Assembly: GCA_902805475.1 (NCBI GenBank)
Contig: CADCSX010000023.1
Span: forward strand, 3,720,001-3,784,000
Direction: 5' to 3'
DNA from: Entonaema liquescens
Lineage: Eukaryota; Ascomycota; Sordariomycetes; Xylariales; Xylariaceae
Length of the DNA stretch: 64,000 nt
Part shown: positions 47,172 to 59,231 of the stretch, piece after piece
Numbering within the stretch: the first letter of the stretch is position 1
Layout of the letters: each line of letters starts with the position of its first letter
Made by a program: the position numbers and the translations under genes
Notes under the pieces: generated by a model
The model's database searches: none
Told to the model about the DNA's origin: nothing
Seen by the model: the letters and a program-made list of their open reading frames with translations, nothing else

Positions 47172-49161
47172 AGTTTATAAGAAAAGGTTGCGACAAGTTG
47201 GTTGTATTGGTTATTGGTTATTGGTTATTGGTTTATGTTGCGAACGAAGTCGATCTTTGAGAAGTTGAGCTTGAGAAGTGGGCTGTCTGCTTTTACCCGT
47301 CTTCCAATGCTCAGGGAATTTTTTTGCTTATCGATTGAAAAAAGATTCCGATAAGAAAAGTGGGTATTTTTAGCTCAGACCGAGTGGTCCGTGCATAAGC
47401 TCTCATAAACCATAAAGTTTGAGCCAGAGGCTAATCTCGACTTACTTCAACAACCACATATATTTTATGTCTTCATAGGTCATCTTTCTATTGATTTCAC
47501 CACTACAATTTTGTATTCATTACAAATTCTCTATGAGAAATTGTATCTCAAAATATCGATATTATCTCATTTTTCTTATATTTAGTTATTAAAACAGGTT
47601 GAAAAGAAACATAGGCATAGATCGAATAGGGATCAATCAAGGGTGGCTCACGATAACTTCGTCAGTTATTATTAAAATGTTTTACTCAGCTTTCTTTGTA
47701 CTTAAAGAGCTCACCCCTTCGGCCCACTGTGGATACAATCTCATACTATAATCGCCCCTCGTATATCTCGTACTCTCAGGCCGCGTCTCCCGTCCTTGGC
47801 CCTGGATAACGTCTCTACCAATGCTGATGCGGCAGCTGATATTAACAAGCGTGTTATAAATGAAAAGCACTACCGGCCCTCACTCTCGATTTTATTACCT
47901 ACTAAATCCTTCCAGGCTGCCGGGTACTCGCTCCCACTCCGTTCGCTTAGGTACTGCCCTCTCGACGCCCCCTTCGCGGATGGGCGAGGGTTGCGGGTTG
48001 AGGTGCATCACAGCTTGCATACCGTTGCACTGGATAAATTCGCGGATAAAGTCCAATGTCGTTCTCCCGAGTTCTGGCTCGCGACTCAACCCCCATACCC
48101 GCCCGCTCACGCGCCTTTTCGTATCGACGAACAGAGTTGTCCTTCCCTGGTGGTCCTGGCTGCGGCATCGTCGGTTTGTTTAATTTAGATTTCTCGGCAA
48201 TGGTTCAGCTGGCAATCCTATTATATCTCATGACCCGCGTGGGATAGATTGGGGTTCGCTACCCCGGCCGCCTGGTCGTCTCTGCCAGATAGATTAGTGA
48301 TATATTACACTATGGGGAAGCATACTCGCTACCAGGTTTGCTTGGGGGGACTCCCAGCAATGGGCTATTCTGCGGGTGTTCTATGCATCTGTACTGCACT
48401 GTCTGAAAATGCTGGTCCCATAGATCTCTTTTCTGTAGGTATGATAGACTATCCCCTCAGTAAACCACTCTCTTACCCCTATTCACAACCCTTCTGCATC
48501 TTAGCATCTCTCCCGTGCTCGTGGTGCGCTAGGCCTCTCATCATCGGCCGAACTACTACCCTCTTCCACCGTATCCGTTTCCCGTGTCCTAGTCTTATTG
48601 GATTTGAATTTGGACTTGGGTACCACGTTGCAATGTGATGTGACACCGTTGCGAGGAGGCATCTCAATATGGTAGCTGTGAGGTGATTGTAAGCTCAAGA
48701 TATTACTTGGATCATGTCGTATCACGCGGCCGAGACTCGGACTCGTCCGGCCTTCTGGCGTATTCTCTGGTAGAGCTCCGCAAGGGTGTGATGGAACACG
48801 GCTGAGGTGGAGCTCGGTGCCTTACAAGCTGCTGGGAAAGTTGGAAATCATTGGTCGATACCGGGGGGTGCAAGGCTTAGGTCATGACAGGATTTAGACT
48901 GGTAGGGCCGGCATATACGTCGCCCAGGGAGAACGGCACAGAAGTATGGTCTTGGGCATCATGGCCAGTCTCCAGATCGACCACGAGCTGAGCTGCGATC
49001 AGGTCGAGACCGCGAGCTATCATCTGCCCACCGAGGCGAGAACGTCCAATGCCTCATCCGGCAGGTCCTAGGGCTCAGGGTTACCGTGCGTCGGAGTGAG
49101 GTCCTATCTGTTTGCTGTCTGCCTGCAAGCCAAGCGTATGGTATGTTGGTGGGGGAAGCAG
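47172..49161. other. 2-kb stretch without a supported gene
   Basis: 47172-47680 is A/T-rich spacer upstream of HAS1. 47700-49100 has higher G/C with overlapping open frames on both strands (for example 47796-48188 plus, 47895-48110 and 48501-48725 minus) that match nothing I recognise and interrupt each other. It could be decayed mobile or gene DNA. Confidence 0.5.
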
Positions 49162-49169
49162 TATAAAAA
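49162..49169 (+). promoter_or_regulatory. TATA box of the secreted cysteine-rich protein gene
   Basis: TATAAAAA, 110 bp before the ATG at 49272. Confidence 0.5.
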
Positions 49170-49271
49170 GTGTGCGTAGAGTCGTCTGGATAGGATAGAT
49201 GTTGCACCATTCCCGGAGAATATCAGCCTCTGTCGATCAATCCTCATCACGCAATTCAAACATCTGCCACC

Positions 49272-49955
49272 ATGAAGCCAACCTTCTTCCTCACTCTAAT
49301 TGCTGGCTTTGCCGCTTCTGCGGTAGAGGGATTCAACCATGTCCAAAAGGAAGGCCGGCGACCTCAGCCCGTGTACGAAATTGAGACCATAGAGCCGTCG
49401 TTACAGCTCGACAAGGTGAACTTGAAGCAAGTTCCCGCAAGCTCAGTCCTATCATCGCGTCAATCTCAATCTCCTGCCGGTGACTTCTATGAGTGTAGAA
49501 ACTCGGTACGTCTCTTATCTTCTGCCCTCCCTCTTCATACTAGTTCCGTCGCGGTCCTTTCGTGCACCGCCACAAAGCTCAAGTCTTCCAACCACATACT
49601 CTCTCTAGCCTATCCCTCTCCCTCACTGACACACCATCCCCTCATTTAGAACCCCGCCCCCGGCGACAGCGACTGCAATAATATAATCGACGAAGTCTTC
49701 GCGCTCGACCAATCCCTCACTGTCGCACCCAACGCGTGTCTCCTATTCCAATACGGGACCTGCTGGGGCTTCTTCTGCGCCCTATGTCAACAGCTCACCA
49801 CCGACACCAACTTTGTCGGCAACCAGCTCGTCTCCGCCGAAGCCCTCTGCGTAGCTGGTGGTCAGGCCGGTACCCTCGTCAGCCCTGACAAGCCCCAATG
49901 GGAGGCCGGCTTCATCTATCAGGGTGGCAGTCTTCCCACCTACGACGTCTGTTAG
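49272..49955 (+). CDS. Small secreted cysteine-rich protein (candidate effector)
   Basis: Exons 49272-49505 and 49650-49955 with a 144-bp phase-0 intron; 179 residues. Signal peptide MKPTFFLTLIAGFAASAVEG. The next 45 residues look like a propeptide and end near LSSRQSQSP. The mature domain has eight cysteines in the order FYECRN, DSDCNN, NACLLF, GTCWG, FFCALC (two), ALCVAG and YDVC at the very C-terminus, which allows four disulfides. Aromatic/Gly segments LFQYGTCWGFF and WEAGFIYQGG are well ordered, suggesting a compact fold. I have seen similar 'YGTCxGFFC...YDVC' secreted proteins in ascomycetes but cannot assign a named family. Size, secretion and Cys content make it an effector-like candidate. 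Confidence 0.82.
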
Positions 49956-50693
49956 TCATCGGGGGAGTAGGTGCCTTAGGTAATTAGTAGGAAGTTAATC
50001 ATGTGAGATAGGGTTGGGGGAGTGTTAATGGGAGTTCTCGCGTCGAGGTGTATATTTCTTGTATCTCTCACATCAGATGGAGTTGGCGGCATAGGTGTGC
50101 GTAAAGAGTAATGAAGTAATCTAAGATAGGAAAAGGGGAGTTGACGTAGTATTCAGCATACTCATGTCCAGCCTCTCAAGCAATCAAAACTTACTTCAAC
50201 TCGAAAATTTCAGCTCTTATTGCGTGATACAGACACTGTAACAGCGAAATAACACGCATGTGATTATGATGTAGGATAATCACACATACACATCTCGGGA
50301 GCTAAGTGTGTGCTCCTATATGGTACGCGCATCGTAAGCCCCTCAAAAAAATCGAAGAAATTAAATTGGGTTTAACCAAAAGTTTTACCGTTATCAAAAG
50401 TCCAGCGCCAATGGGATATATAGAAAAGGCATGCAAATATATTTACAACACCGGACAGGTATTTCATGCAAGTAGCCCACCCCACTCTATGTATATTAAT
50501 ATGCGGCGGTTCCTTTTTATCCACAAAGCCGGTTGCCAAAACAAGGACCGTAACAATGTAAAATTCATCCGTTAATGCGCCCCTCTGAACCAATCCGCTG
50601 GGTCCTCTAGCAGTAATCGTTAATCCTACTCTACCGTACCTATGTCTTATTTTTGTCATATTCATAATACCAAATACCATCAAGGTGGAATTC
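49956..50693. other. Intergenic, no gene recognised
   Basis: About 740 bp between convergent genes. The frame at 50306-50575 has no domain. Confidence 0.6.
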
Positions 50694-52207
50694 TCAGTGA
50701 ACTGCCGCCGTCGGGGTGTAACCCAGATTCGACTCCGGGACAGGGTCTTCGTGCTTAGCGGTACTTCCCTTGCCTCGCCACGTGCTGACAGCAGGTATAT
50801 CAGCCTGATATCTTTCCTCGTCGGTACCATAGGCACGCGGGGTGAGCTTGATAAGGCAATGAAGCGGAACATTCATCCAGGGACTGTGAGACTGATCCTT
50901 CTTCATAAAATACGCGTATATGCATCGTAGGATGGCCTGGTGAGTAACAATGAGGATATCCTCAGATCGTTCAAGCTCCATTATAATAGGTTCGAGGCGG
51001 ATAACAACGTCACGGTACGATTCGCCGCCTCGGTAGCGATAGTTATATTTATCTTCGTCGCGCGCTACGAAATCCTCAGGGTAAACGTCCTTGATCTCCT
51101 GGTAGGTCATGCCGTCGCAGACACCCGCATCGAGCTCATCCAATGCTTTCCACTGGAGCTGGTTGTAATTATCGGGGAGGAAACGAGCTGTTTGTATTGT
51201 ACGCTTCAGGGTTGAAGTCCATACAGTGAGGGACGATCATCCTATTACACCATGAGATTTGCTATCCAACAGAAGTATTTGGGTTAGAAATAAACTTACA
51301 CCAACGGACTGACGAACGAGTTCGGGCAGCTTCTGGGCATATTGATGTCCTCGAGGGGACAGGTCTGCATCACCTCCGATTCGCCCATAGAGGTTGTACA
51401 GCGATTCACCATGCCTCGAGAGCCACACCGATCTCGGTCGAATGTGTAAGTTCATCAAGTAATATACTACCCGACTCTGCAGGTAGTCTTGTATACGGTT
51501 GATAATGACCTGGGCCCCAACATCCATAATCTTGAGGTAAGTGTAATCACTCTCGTCGCCGTCGGCATCAATACTCTTATACGCGTTTTCGTAGTTCTTT
51601 ATTCGGTTACGGAAATCTAGAGCGGCTTTCTCTGGATCCTGACCCTTGTAATCAGGACTCGTGGTCTTCACGTCTCGAATGTTGGCCATGATGAGTTCCT
51701 CGTTGTCGCACTTGGACTCGACAAAGAGGACCTCGATTCCTTCTTTAGTGCAGAGATCATAAACCCATTTCCTGCGTTCCTTGGTAGAATTGGTAGCATC
51801 GAGGATACCAATCGTACCGCCCTGACGAAACCAGCCTAACATGTCGGCAATAGCGGCCTCGGCGGCGATGCGACGTCTGCGTTCTCCGTCCATATTGCTA
51901 GTAGCGAAGAAATCGGCGGGCGGTTGAGGGGCATCATGACGCCGGTAGTTGCCAACGTTGAACGTCCTGGCATCGATAGAGAGCCATTGGAGGTAACGCT
52001 GGGCTTTAGGACGAGTAAGACAAGTCAGCCTTCCAAGGTTTCACAATAGCTGGATCAAAGGGGAGAGTGAATTTGCATGTGACTCAAGATGATTGTAGTA
52101 CCTTTCTGTGCTATGTAACTCTTCCCTCGTGCAGGTAGGCCGACCATGACAACGCATATCTTGGTGTCCTCTACCTGGACGACGCGGCCATTAGTACCTG
52201 GTGCCAT
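50694..52207 (-). CDS. 6-phosphofructo-2-kinase/fructose-2,6-bisphosphatase, with one apparent frameshift
   Basis: Bifunctional enzyme that sets fructose-2,6-bisphosphate, the glycolysis/gluconeogenesis switch. Exons 52207-52102, 52003-51300 and 51241-50694, introns of 98 and 58 bp. Kinase half: VVMVGLPARGKSYIAQ (P-loop), RYLQWLSIDARTFNVGNYRR, DATNSTKERRKWV, FVESKCDNEELI. Phosphatase half: VWLSRHGESLYNLYGRIGGD (phospho-His in RHGES), the DELDAGVCDGMTYQEI segment, YRYRGGESYRDVVIRLEP, ILIVTHQAILRCIYAYF. Without correction the third exon goes out of frame a few codons in: at the three-base G run at plus 51230-51232 one base appears missing before the LTVWTSTLKRT motif. The rest of the exon is open to TGA at the end, and the total would be about 452 residues, normal for the fungal family. 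For a core gene an assembly indel is the simplest explanation. Confidence 0.9.
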
Positions 52208-54557
52208 ATTTTCCAACTTTCCAATATGATGAAGTTATAATTGTAGGCGTCAACAACGAGACCATGTGAGGCAATGAGGAATATCGGCAGTAGAAGTGTA
52301 CTACAAGGTGACCGAAAAAAAGAAGAAATCGAAAATCCAAGTCAAAAATGGGAAACCGGAAAAAAGGAATTTGGATATGAGATGAGATTATGGATCTTAG
52401 TTAGGTAACTAGCTAAAATCAAAAATCAACTGGTAAGAAGAGAATTAGATCGCGTTGGTCTTTTCCTTCCAATATTGCCTGTAGTATTTTCGGTAGTAAC
52501 TATGTCGAGAAGTAAAGCGAAATGGTGGTGTAGTGTTGCATCCAGAAAAAGAGAAGACGACAGGTTGGATTCATGAATGGAAGGGAAGTTGCGGTGATGC
52601 AGAAGATTCCGTCACCACTTGGACGTGATTGGGTGCGACACCGGGATTCTCAGGAACCAGCGACAGGGTCTGACAAGGTCTGACAAGGCATGTGCCCTCC
52701 CACATTACCTCTACCTCAGGTACAACAGATAGGAGAGACAGGCGGAAGCTACAGTGCAACATAGGTAGCTGGGAAGCCTGGGGTAGCTCAAGAGAAAAAA
52801 ATCAAAATCGGCAATAGGGCCCCGCATTCGAATGGAGAACCCGCTTTGTGTCGGGTTGCGGGGCAAAGGGACCAATGGAGAAAGCCGAGAGAACCAATCA
52901 AAGATAAAGATGAACCGAGCTGGACCCCATTCTTTTAGAGTTTTAGATAGCTCATAAGAACAGAAAAAAAGGATAACTCGTAAGATAAATCAGCCTTTCA
53001 GCTAGACTCGTCTAGTCATCCATCAACCAAGACATTAAACCAACTTTGGCATTACCTTATGAACCGTTTGGCAGCTCTAACGAAACAAAAGCCTTGGAAA
53101 TCTAGCATACTAATGCAGAAGGTTCCAATGCTATTTTAAGAGCTATCAATCAACAATCATTCCTCATATCTCTTTTCATTCCCATTTTAGAACATCCAAG
53201 ATGAGAAGACAGAAAGAGGGTATAGTCAAAGCTGCATAGGCACGAGCCCATGAACTATCACGAGCTCCATCTCACTTTAACATCGGAATCAAATAAATGA
53301 AGTTCTCGGTAACTTACCGGAAACCCAATTGCCTGTTCTATAACCTGATGAATAAGAATCCGTCTACCCGCAACCGACTACTCCCGAGAAACGTTCTCTT
53401 CATTTCCCACTTAGGAATATTATCGACAACTTCTTGAAGTCAGCAGGAGAAATTACTGCCGATGCAACTAGCTATGGCGTGGTTGGTGCCACGATATTGC
53501 AATTTCTTTTTACCCCAGATACCGAGGTCTTCCACGTCAGAAAAGAATAGTTCCAAGTCAACTTTGACTAAATTGGCCATACTTCCGCTCTTCACACAGA
53601 CCATAGAACCATACCCAGCAACAAAGCCGCAATTGCAATTGGTCCCGCTCCGCACTGTCACGGGGTTGAACGTATGCTACATTATAAATCCCGGGGGATC
53701 ATAGTAGAAAGAAGCGAACATGTTCGTGTTGAAAAGTAAAACTCATCATCTCACCTTAAGAAAATTCGACGCGTGACCTCTTCGGCCCCCTGCAACGACG
53801 CCCCTCATCGTGGCAATTCTGTGTAGTTCGGATTGCGGCTGTGAGATCCGGCCTATGATAAAGACAACCCTTCCTGCCCTAGTAGCTTTTGAGATTCCGT
53901 GGCAGCGTGGCAGCGTGGTAGCGTGGTTGAATCCCCTTCGAGGTTTATCTTGACCGCTAGTATCAACACCGTCGGGTCGTTGCAACGTCTATTTGCTTTG
54001 CGGGATTTACGTAAATGATTCCGGAAACATATAAGGCTTAGAGAAACCGAAAGAGGAATTAAGATGCCTTGAAATAATGGGGCCTTTCTAATGAAATTTA
54101 CCAGGTCCAATAGATTGCCTCTATGTTCTGAAACTGACCGGGAAAAATGAAGACGTTATTTCGAGACGACGAGTATAGACCCAACCGGTGAGAATAGCGC
54201 GCATAATTCACGACACCACGTGCACTTCTTGAAAAAAAGCTTCCAAGGTTCCCAGTCAAATAGATCTGAAGGAGCCGACAGGGATGTCGGGAGATCCCTG
54301 TGCCGACCTACCGGGTCCCCTATTATCTCTATTGTGATAAGCCCCTTTATAGTGATTATATCTTCAATTAACTACATCGCGCCAGAAACTCATTTATTTT
54401 ATTTTATTTTATATTCATTATACCACGGGCTCCAACACGGGCTCTAACATTCAGGTAAAAACAAGACACCTCAGAAGAAGAGCCTATATTTTAATTAACA
54501 ATCTAGGTAAGGGTAACCTAACGATCATATAAGGGTTATCTCCTTTAAATCTCAGTT
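52208..54557. other. 2.3-kb stretch, no supported gene
   Basis: Contains the PFK-2/FBPase-2 promoter side (52208-52560). A minus-strand frame at 53440-53661 (73 codons; GTNCNCGFVAGYGSMVC, ends NFSC) looks like the last exon of a small Cys-containing protein, but no convincing upstream exon or signal peptide could be joined. A short tandem of GTGGCAGC units lies at 53899-53930. TTTTA repeats near 54390-54412. Confidence 0.5.
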
Positions 54558-56496
54558 TCAGTAAAACTGGTGGCTATAGAACTCGACGTTGCCAGATCCA
54601 ATATTCATCACGGTGACGACGTTGGTCAGAAATGTGATTCCCAATATATAAGGCCCATTACCTCCGCTGTTGACCCCAGTTTGGCACATGTTACTTTCAG
54701 GATCCCTCTCCTCCTTATTTAGTAAATCCTTAGGGTTCACCCAGAAAGTCGTCCCTTCGATCTGGACACCAAAACTTGGCGGGATGGCGTCGCACCTTGT
54801 AAAAAATGCGCCGTAATCTGTGATATACGACGCGGGCGGGTCAAAATATCCATTCACCAACTCGGCTATGTCTATAACCACGAATCAGCCATTTGCACTA
54901 TTAACGGGTCGACTACCTAGAAAGTACTCACATGGTGGGAGGTACATCAACGACGTGGCAGTGTCTAAGATGAACGGATAATTTCCACCTATTGTGGTCT
55001 CTCCGGATTTAAAGGCTGTGGGTATTACGGTATAGAAGGACGGCTTCCAAGAAGTGCCGTCTCGGTCGATAATATCCGCCTAGTTCGTTAACCGACGTAC
55101 CATCTCAAGGAAGTCCATTGTAGCGAACAGATTTACTCACGATGATAATAGGGGTCTGATCATGATCGCTCTTACTGATGTCTACTGGCGGCATTCCACC
55201 AACGCTTACAGAACCAATGGAAGAATTCCTAGCCACTATCATCACGTCAGTATAATTGGACAAATATAAATACTGTAAAGAGGGGAAAATTTTTAATAAA
55301 CCAACATACTCGCAATAGCCCAATACGGTTCAACCAACCCATTAGTAACCATTGATGTGAAAAGGGGAGAATAGGGAACTTGGAGAAGGGGGGTGGTGTC
55401 GTAAATATCGTCTCCCCAGTAGGCGTTAGTTAGGGAGGGATAAGCGAGCCCAAGGATGCCAGAGGTGACGTTATTGCCTTGAAGTGATGGTCAGTATCTT
55501 GGTAGAAGATACCCTATGTGCGGATAGGGCATATACTGACCGCGCCATGTGCCCTGGCTGGCAATTGCAACTTCCTGGTCGAACACCGTTACTCCTGCAA
55601 ACTCGACGTCCTAGGCAAGTTAGATATTATCAGATCCTTGGTCAAACAAGCTGCCTGCCCATTGTGTATTAGGGTGTCCTCGGCCAACTTGCTTACTATA
55701 TTAATAGGAGATTACTCACCATTTGTCCCATCACTATCTTGAGAAGTTAACACTGTCTTTACTAGCACTTCACTAGTGAAATTTCGTTATAGGGATTCAC
55801 TCACGACCCTGCACACCTTCGCCATCGCCGTACTTGACATCAAAGTGCAGATTAGGCAGAGACCCCCCAGTAAAGTTGCCCTCAAAGGCAGGACCGAGGG
55901 CGCATAACTCGTTAGGCACGGTCTCGTTCACGTTCGCCTTGCAGGTGAAATTGGATCCTGTAACCCCTTCGAAAGAACGAGTTAGCTTATGTCCGAGAGT
56001 CGAGCACGCCACCGAGGGACTTCAAGGTCAGCATACAGGTATCTCCGGACCCCGAATCTATCACAATTTCCATTTTCTGACCATTAAAGTAGGCCTGTAC
56101 AGCGTACTCAGCAGCATAGTGATTGATGGCGGTGACATTTTCGTATCCGGTCCCGCCGTTGCTACGCTGGATTTCGCCAAATAAGGCAGCTGCAGAACGA
56201 CGTGGTTTGCGTACATCTTGAGGAACACGTCTCAAGTCCAGATAATTTTTTACCGTTTTCTCAACGGGGACTGATGTAAGTGGCTTTACATGACGGAACC
56301 GGAACCCAGGAAGGGAGAGCGAGTAAATCAGATCCTCAGTGGCGGGATTATTAGTATAATTGAGCAGGGGTAAATGAGGAAGAGTGGGAGAGGCAAGGGA
56401 CGGAACTAGGAGCCCAAGAAGGGTGAGTAGCTTCAGAGCCATCATAATGAGCATTGCTTGTAGGATTGTGTTAAGAGTACGGGTGGAAAACTTCAA
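54558..56496 (-). CDS. Secreted pepsin-like aspartic protease, eight exons, unusual active-site motifs
   Basis: Family A1 endopeptidase. Exons: 56496-56013, 55966-55805, 55737-55720, 55594-55541, 55477-55310, 55235-55141, 55079-54932, 54871-54558; all phases agree and the total is 480 residues. The start may instead be the ATG at 56442, giving a tighter signal peptide (MALKLLTLLGLLVPSLAS). Propeptide, then the first lobe with VIDSGSGDTCML (catalytic Asp; DSGS instead of DTGS), FGPAF-like ALGPAFEGNFTGG, and the flap region FDVKYGDGEGVQG. Second lobe: VTSGILGLAYPSLTNAYWGD, NSSIGSVSVGGMPPVDI, YPFILDTATSLMYLPP (second Asp; DTAT instead of DTGT/DTGS), and C-terminal NGPYILGITFLTNVVTVMNIG. Both aspartates are present, so activity is possible. 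Likely extracellular; many N-glycosylation sites. Confidence 0.85.
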
Positions 56497-57469
56497 AGTA
56501 TGATGGAAGAGGTTAAGGTCAGTAGATATCTCTCATAAAGATAAAAGGGAGGCAGTAGGCAAAGACATTTGAAGTAAGTTTCTCTCAGACTTATAATAGA
56601 AGTCTAGAGGCTTCACAAACAACCTATATAAATGTACTTAGACCAGACGCAAGTACACTACACCTGGTACACAAGAAGAAAAAGAAGGGACTCTCGTTTC
56701 AACGAGGATGTGATTTGACATAACCTTGCCGATGTTAGAAGTAACCTAAGTAGGAACCCGTAATCAAATCAGGAGGGATCTGGACACCGGGTCACTGCAG
56801 GCGTAGGAGGTAATACATCGCATACATAGGTAGCGTAGACTATCATATAAACTCGTTGTGGTCATTTCAACCTATATGCATTGCTTGAAAGCTATTCGGA
56901 CTTATATACCATATACCATTAGGGAGTTGAACATATATACTATACAATTGTTTATGTAATTGAGGCAAATATATAAAAATATCGACTACCTGAGTTCACA
57001 AAGCCAATGTGTACCTAAGTAGCACAAATACAAGAAACTCGCTTATCTGACTCTATATAGTATCTTGCAGCAATGCTTTCGGATACATGCAACCCGTCTT
57101 TCGAGATTCCGTCGCGCTTGTGTTATGTTTGTCATGGCTATACGGAAGTCGATATATTTCTTTGGATGTTGAAGGATCTATACAGGGTAGATCGTAGGTC
57201 GGTATCTTGGACTACCGTTATGACCGATTAGGAACACTTAAACGGGGCAAGTATTGCACCGAAATTAACTACATAGTGGTTAGGTACCCAGGTACGTATA
57301 CCCCTTGTAAAAGTGCTCCCTACCTTACATTCCAAATGTTGGCCTCTAATATATAAAAGTCAAGCCGAGGCGTATATGTAGTTACAACTGCCTTAGTAAA
57401 ACAGCAATAAGAGTCTACACAATATAACTAAGGATTGAAACTTATTTCTTTAATAAAGCAACTAAAAAG
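56497..57469. other. Divergent promoter region
   Basis: About 970 bp between the aspartic protease (minus) and the DUF829 gene (plus). A/T-rich patches near 56880-57000; no gene seen. Confidence 0.6.
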
Positions 57470-58523
57470 ATGGCATCAAACCAACCCGTCACCGCGGTAG
57501 TAAAACCGCTATCAATGATGAAGCAACTATCTCCCTTCGTATACATCTACGAGCCCGAACCCGAATCCGTCGTTACACGGCAAACCACCCGCTTGCGAGT
57601 CCCGAAGCTCATCTTCGTTGCATCGTGGATGGACGCACAAGACTTGCACATTGCCAAGTACATCACGCGTTACCAGGCCATCTATCCCACCTCCAAAATT
57701 GTACTTGTCAAGTTCGTCTACAAGGAATCCTTGTCTCCGTCCCTTGCGCAAAATGCTGTCGAACCTGCTTTCACTTATCTCCGATCTCAGCTCGACGCGG
57801 GAGTCTTGTCGGCAGCCCCAACGGAACCTGAGATTCTTATGGTATGTATGAATACACTAGCACATTAAGATAACATACCCTTTTTCTTTTTATTCATCTG
57901 TTTCTTTTCTAGTCTGGCTTGATAGGTACTTCTTATACAAATCTATACAAGCCAAGAAGCTGGACTCGGGACGCTGCATACTTGAAGTACTAACGTGTGC
58001 TTAGCATTTATTTTCAAACGGTGGTTCAACCACTGTGAGAACGATATATGAACTATTTCAATCCCAGACAGGACGTCCCTTTCCACTTCACGCGGCAGTA
58101 TACGATTCCTGCCCCGGGTTATTCGCCTTTTCTACCACTTACAACGTCTTCATAATCAACTTCCCCAAGGGATTATCGCGATTAATCGCAACTCCATTCG
58201 TGTTTGGATTTGTTAGCTTTCTTCGGGTCATGCACGCTTTCAAATTCATCCTCGGCGAGAATTTCCTCTCTGTGAATTGGAGAGTCCTCAACGATCTAGA
58301 CTTGGTTAAGCAGACGAACCGTTCGTATGTTTATGGTAGAGCTGATGTCATGGTCGATTGGAGACATGTGGAAAAGCACGCAAAGGAAGCTGCGGCGAAG
58401 GGACTAGAAGTACGAACGGAGATGTTCGAAGGTAGTCCGCATGTATCACATATGAGGTCGGATGGCGAGAGGTACTGGAAAATTGTAACAGAAACATGGG
58501 AAAAGGCTATAGCGGCACATTAG
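57470..58523 (+). CDS. DUF829/TMEM53-type alpha/beta hydrolase (PaxU-like)
   Basis: Exons 57470-57841 and 58005-58523; 163-bp intron with a TACTAAC branch site; 296 residues. The family pattern is clear: KLIFVASWMDAQDLHIAKYI (family 'W.....h..KY'), YQAIYPTSKIVLVKF, the nucleophile region LMHLFSNGGSTTV (S-N-G-G) formed across the intron, AAVYDSCPGLF, and the C-terminal RSYVYGRADVMVDWRHVEKH followed by MFEGSPHVSHMRSD with the catalytic-type His. Fungal members are often annotated as PaxU-like because one lies in the paxilline cluster; the reaction is not established. No secretion signal. Confidence 0.88.
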
Positions 58524-59231
58524 GTAGACAAGCGGTAGTAAGATATACCTACCTACATACCTAGTTAATTATATAATCTATAGACAGCAAACAACTTTAT
58601 CTAACTACGGGATGTCTTGGTTTTAGGTTGCACTTCAGGGGTATTCTGCATATTACAGCGTTACCTTCGGGCCTAACGAGGGAGAATAGGGGGGGTAAAT
58701 GGTTGGTCATACCACTATTCATGATTACCAATTCTAGCCTATTCAGTTTTACAGTCTTCACGTTTTAACGTATATAAACCATATTTGCAGTGTAATATTT
58801 CACATACGACCATACCACCTGGAAAACTCGGGATCCCGTCCGCTCTCCCATAGATAAGCCGGGTAGGGCCGGATTAGTAGTTGGGTCGGTGACGACCAGC
58901 GAATCCCCGGTGTTGTATGTTTTTTTTTTTTTTTCCTCTCTCGTGGCTCTCCACTCTTCTATCATACGACTTATCTGGTTGATATTTTCTACTGTATATT
59001 TTCTTTTGGTTTGGGTTTCTGCATTGTAATGGTTGTGATGTTGTATATATGGCAATGTGGGGGATATCTGAATTTCCATGTCCCCCTATAAGTTGAAGGC
59101 ATTATAAGCCTCTAAGCTATGGGAAAATCTTGTTTTCCAGTGGACCATTTAATATACTAAATGAAATACTTGAAAGCACGAGGTACTTCTGTTATTATAT
59201 AGTTAGGTATTCTTTATACACATCTCTTCCC
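58524..59231. other. Intergenic, no gene recognised
   Basis: About 700 bp between convergent genes; a 15-base T run near 58920-58934. A minus-strand frame at 58765-59079 has no domain. Confidence 0.6.

Noticed and set aside
53440..53661. 73-codon minus-strand Cys-containing frame as a small secreted protein
   Set aside because: Begins with GTG, and I could not join an upstream exon with a signal peptide in phase. Kept only as a remark in the intergenic entry.
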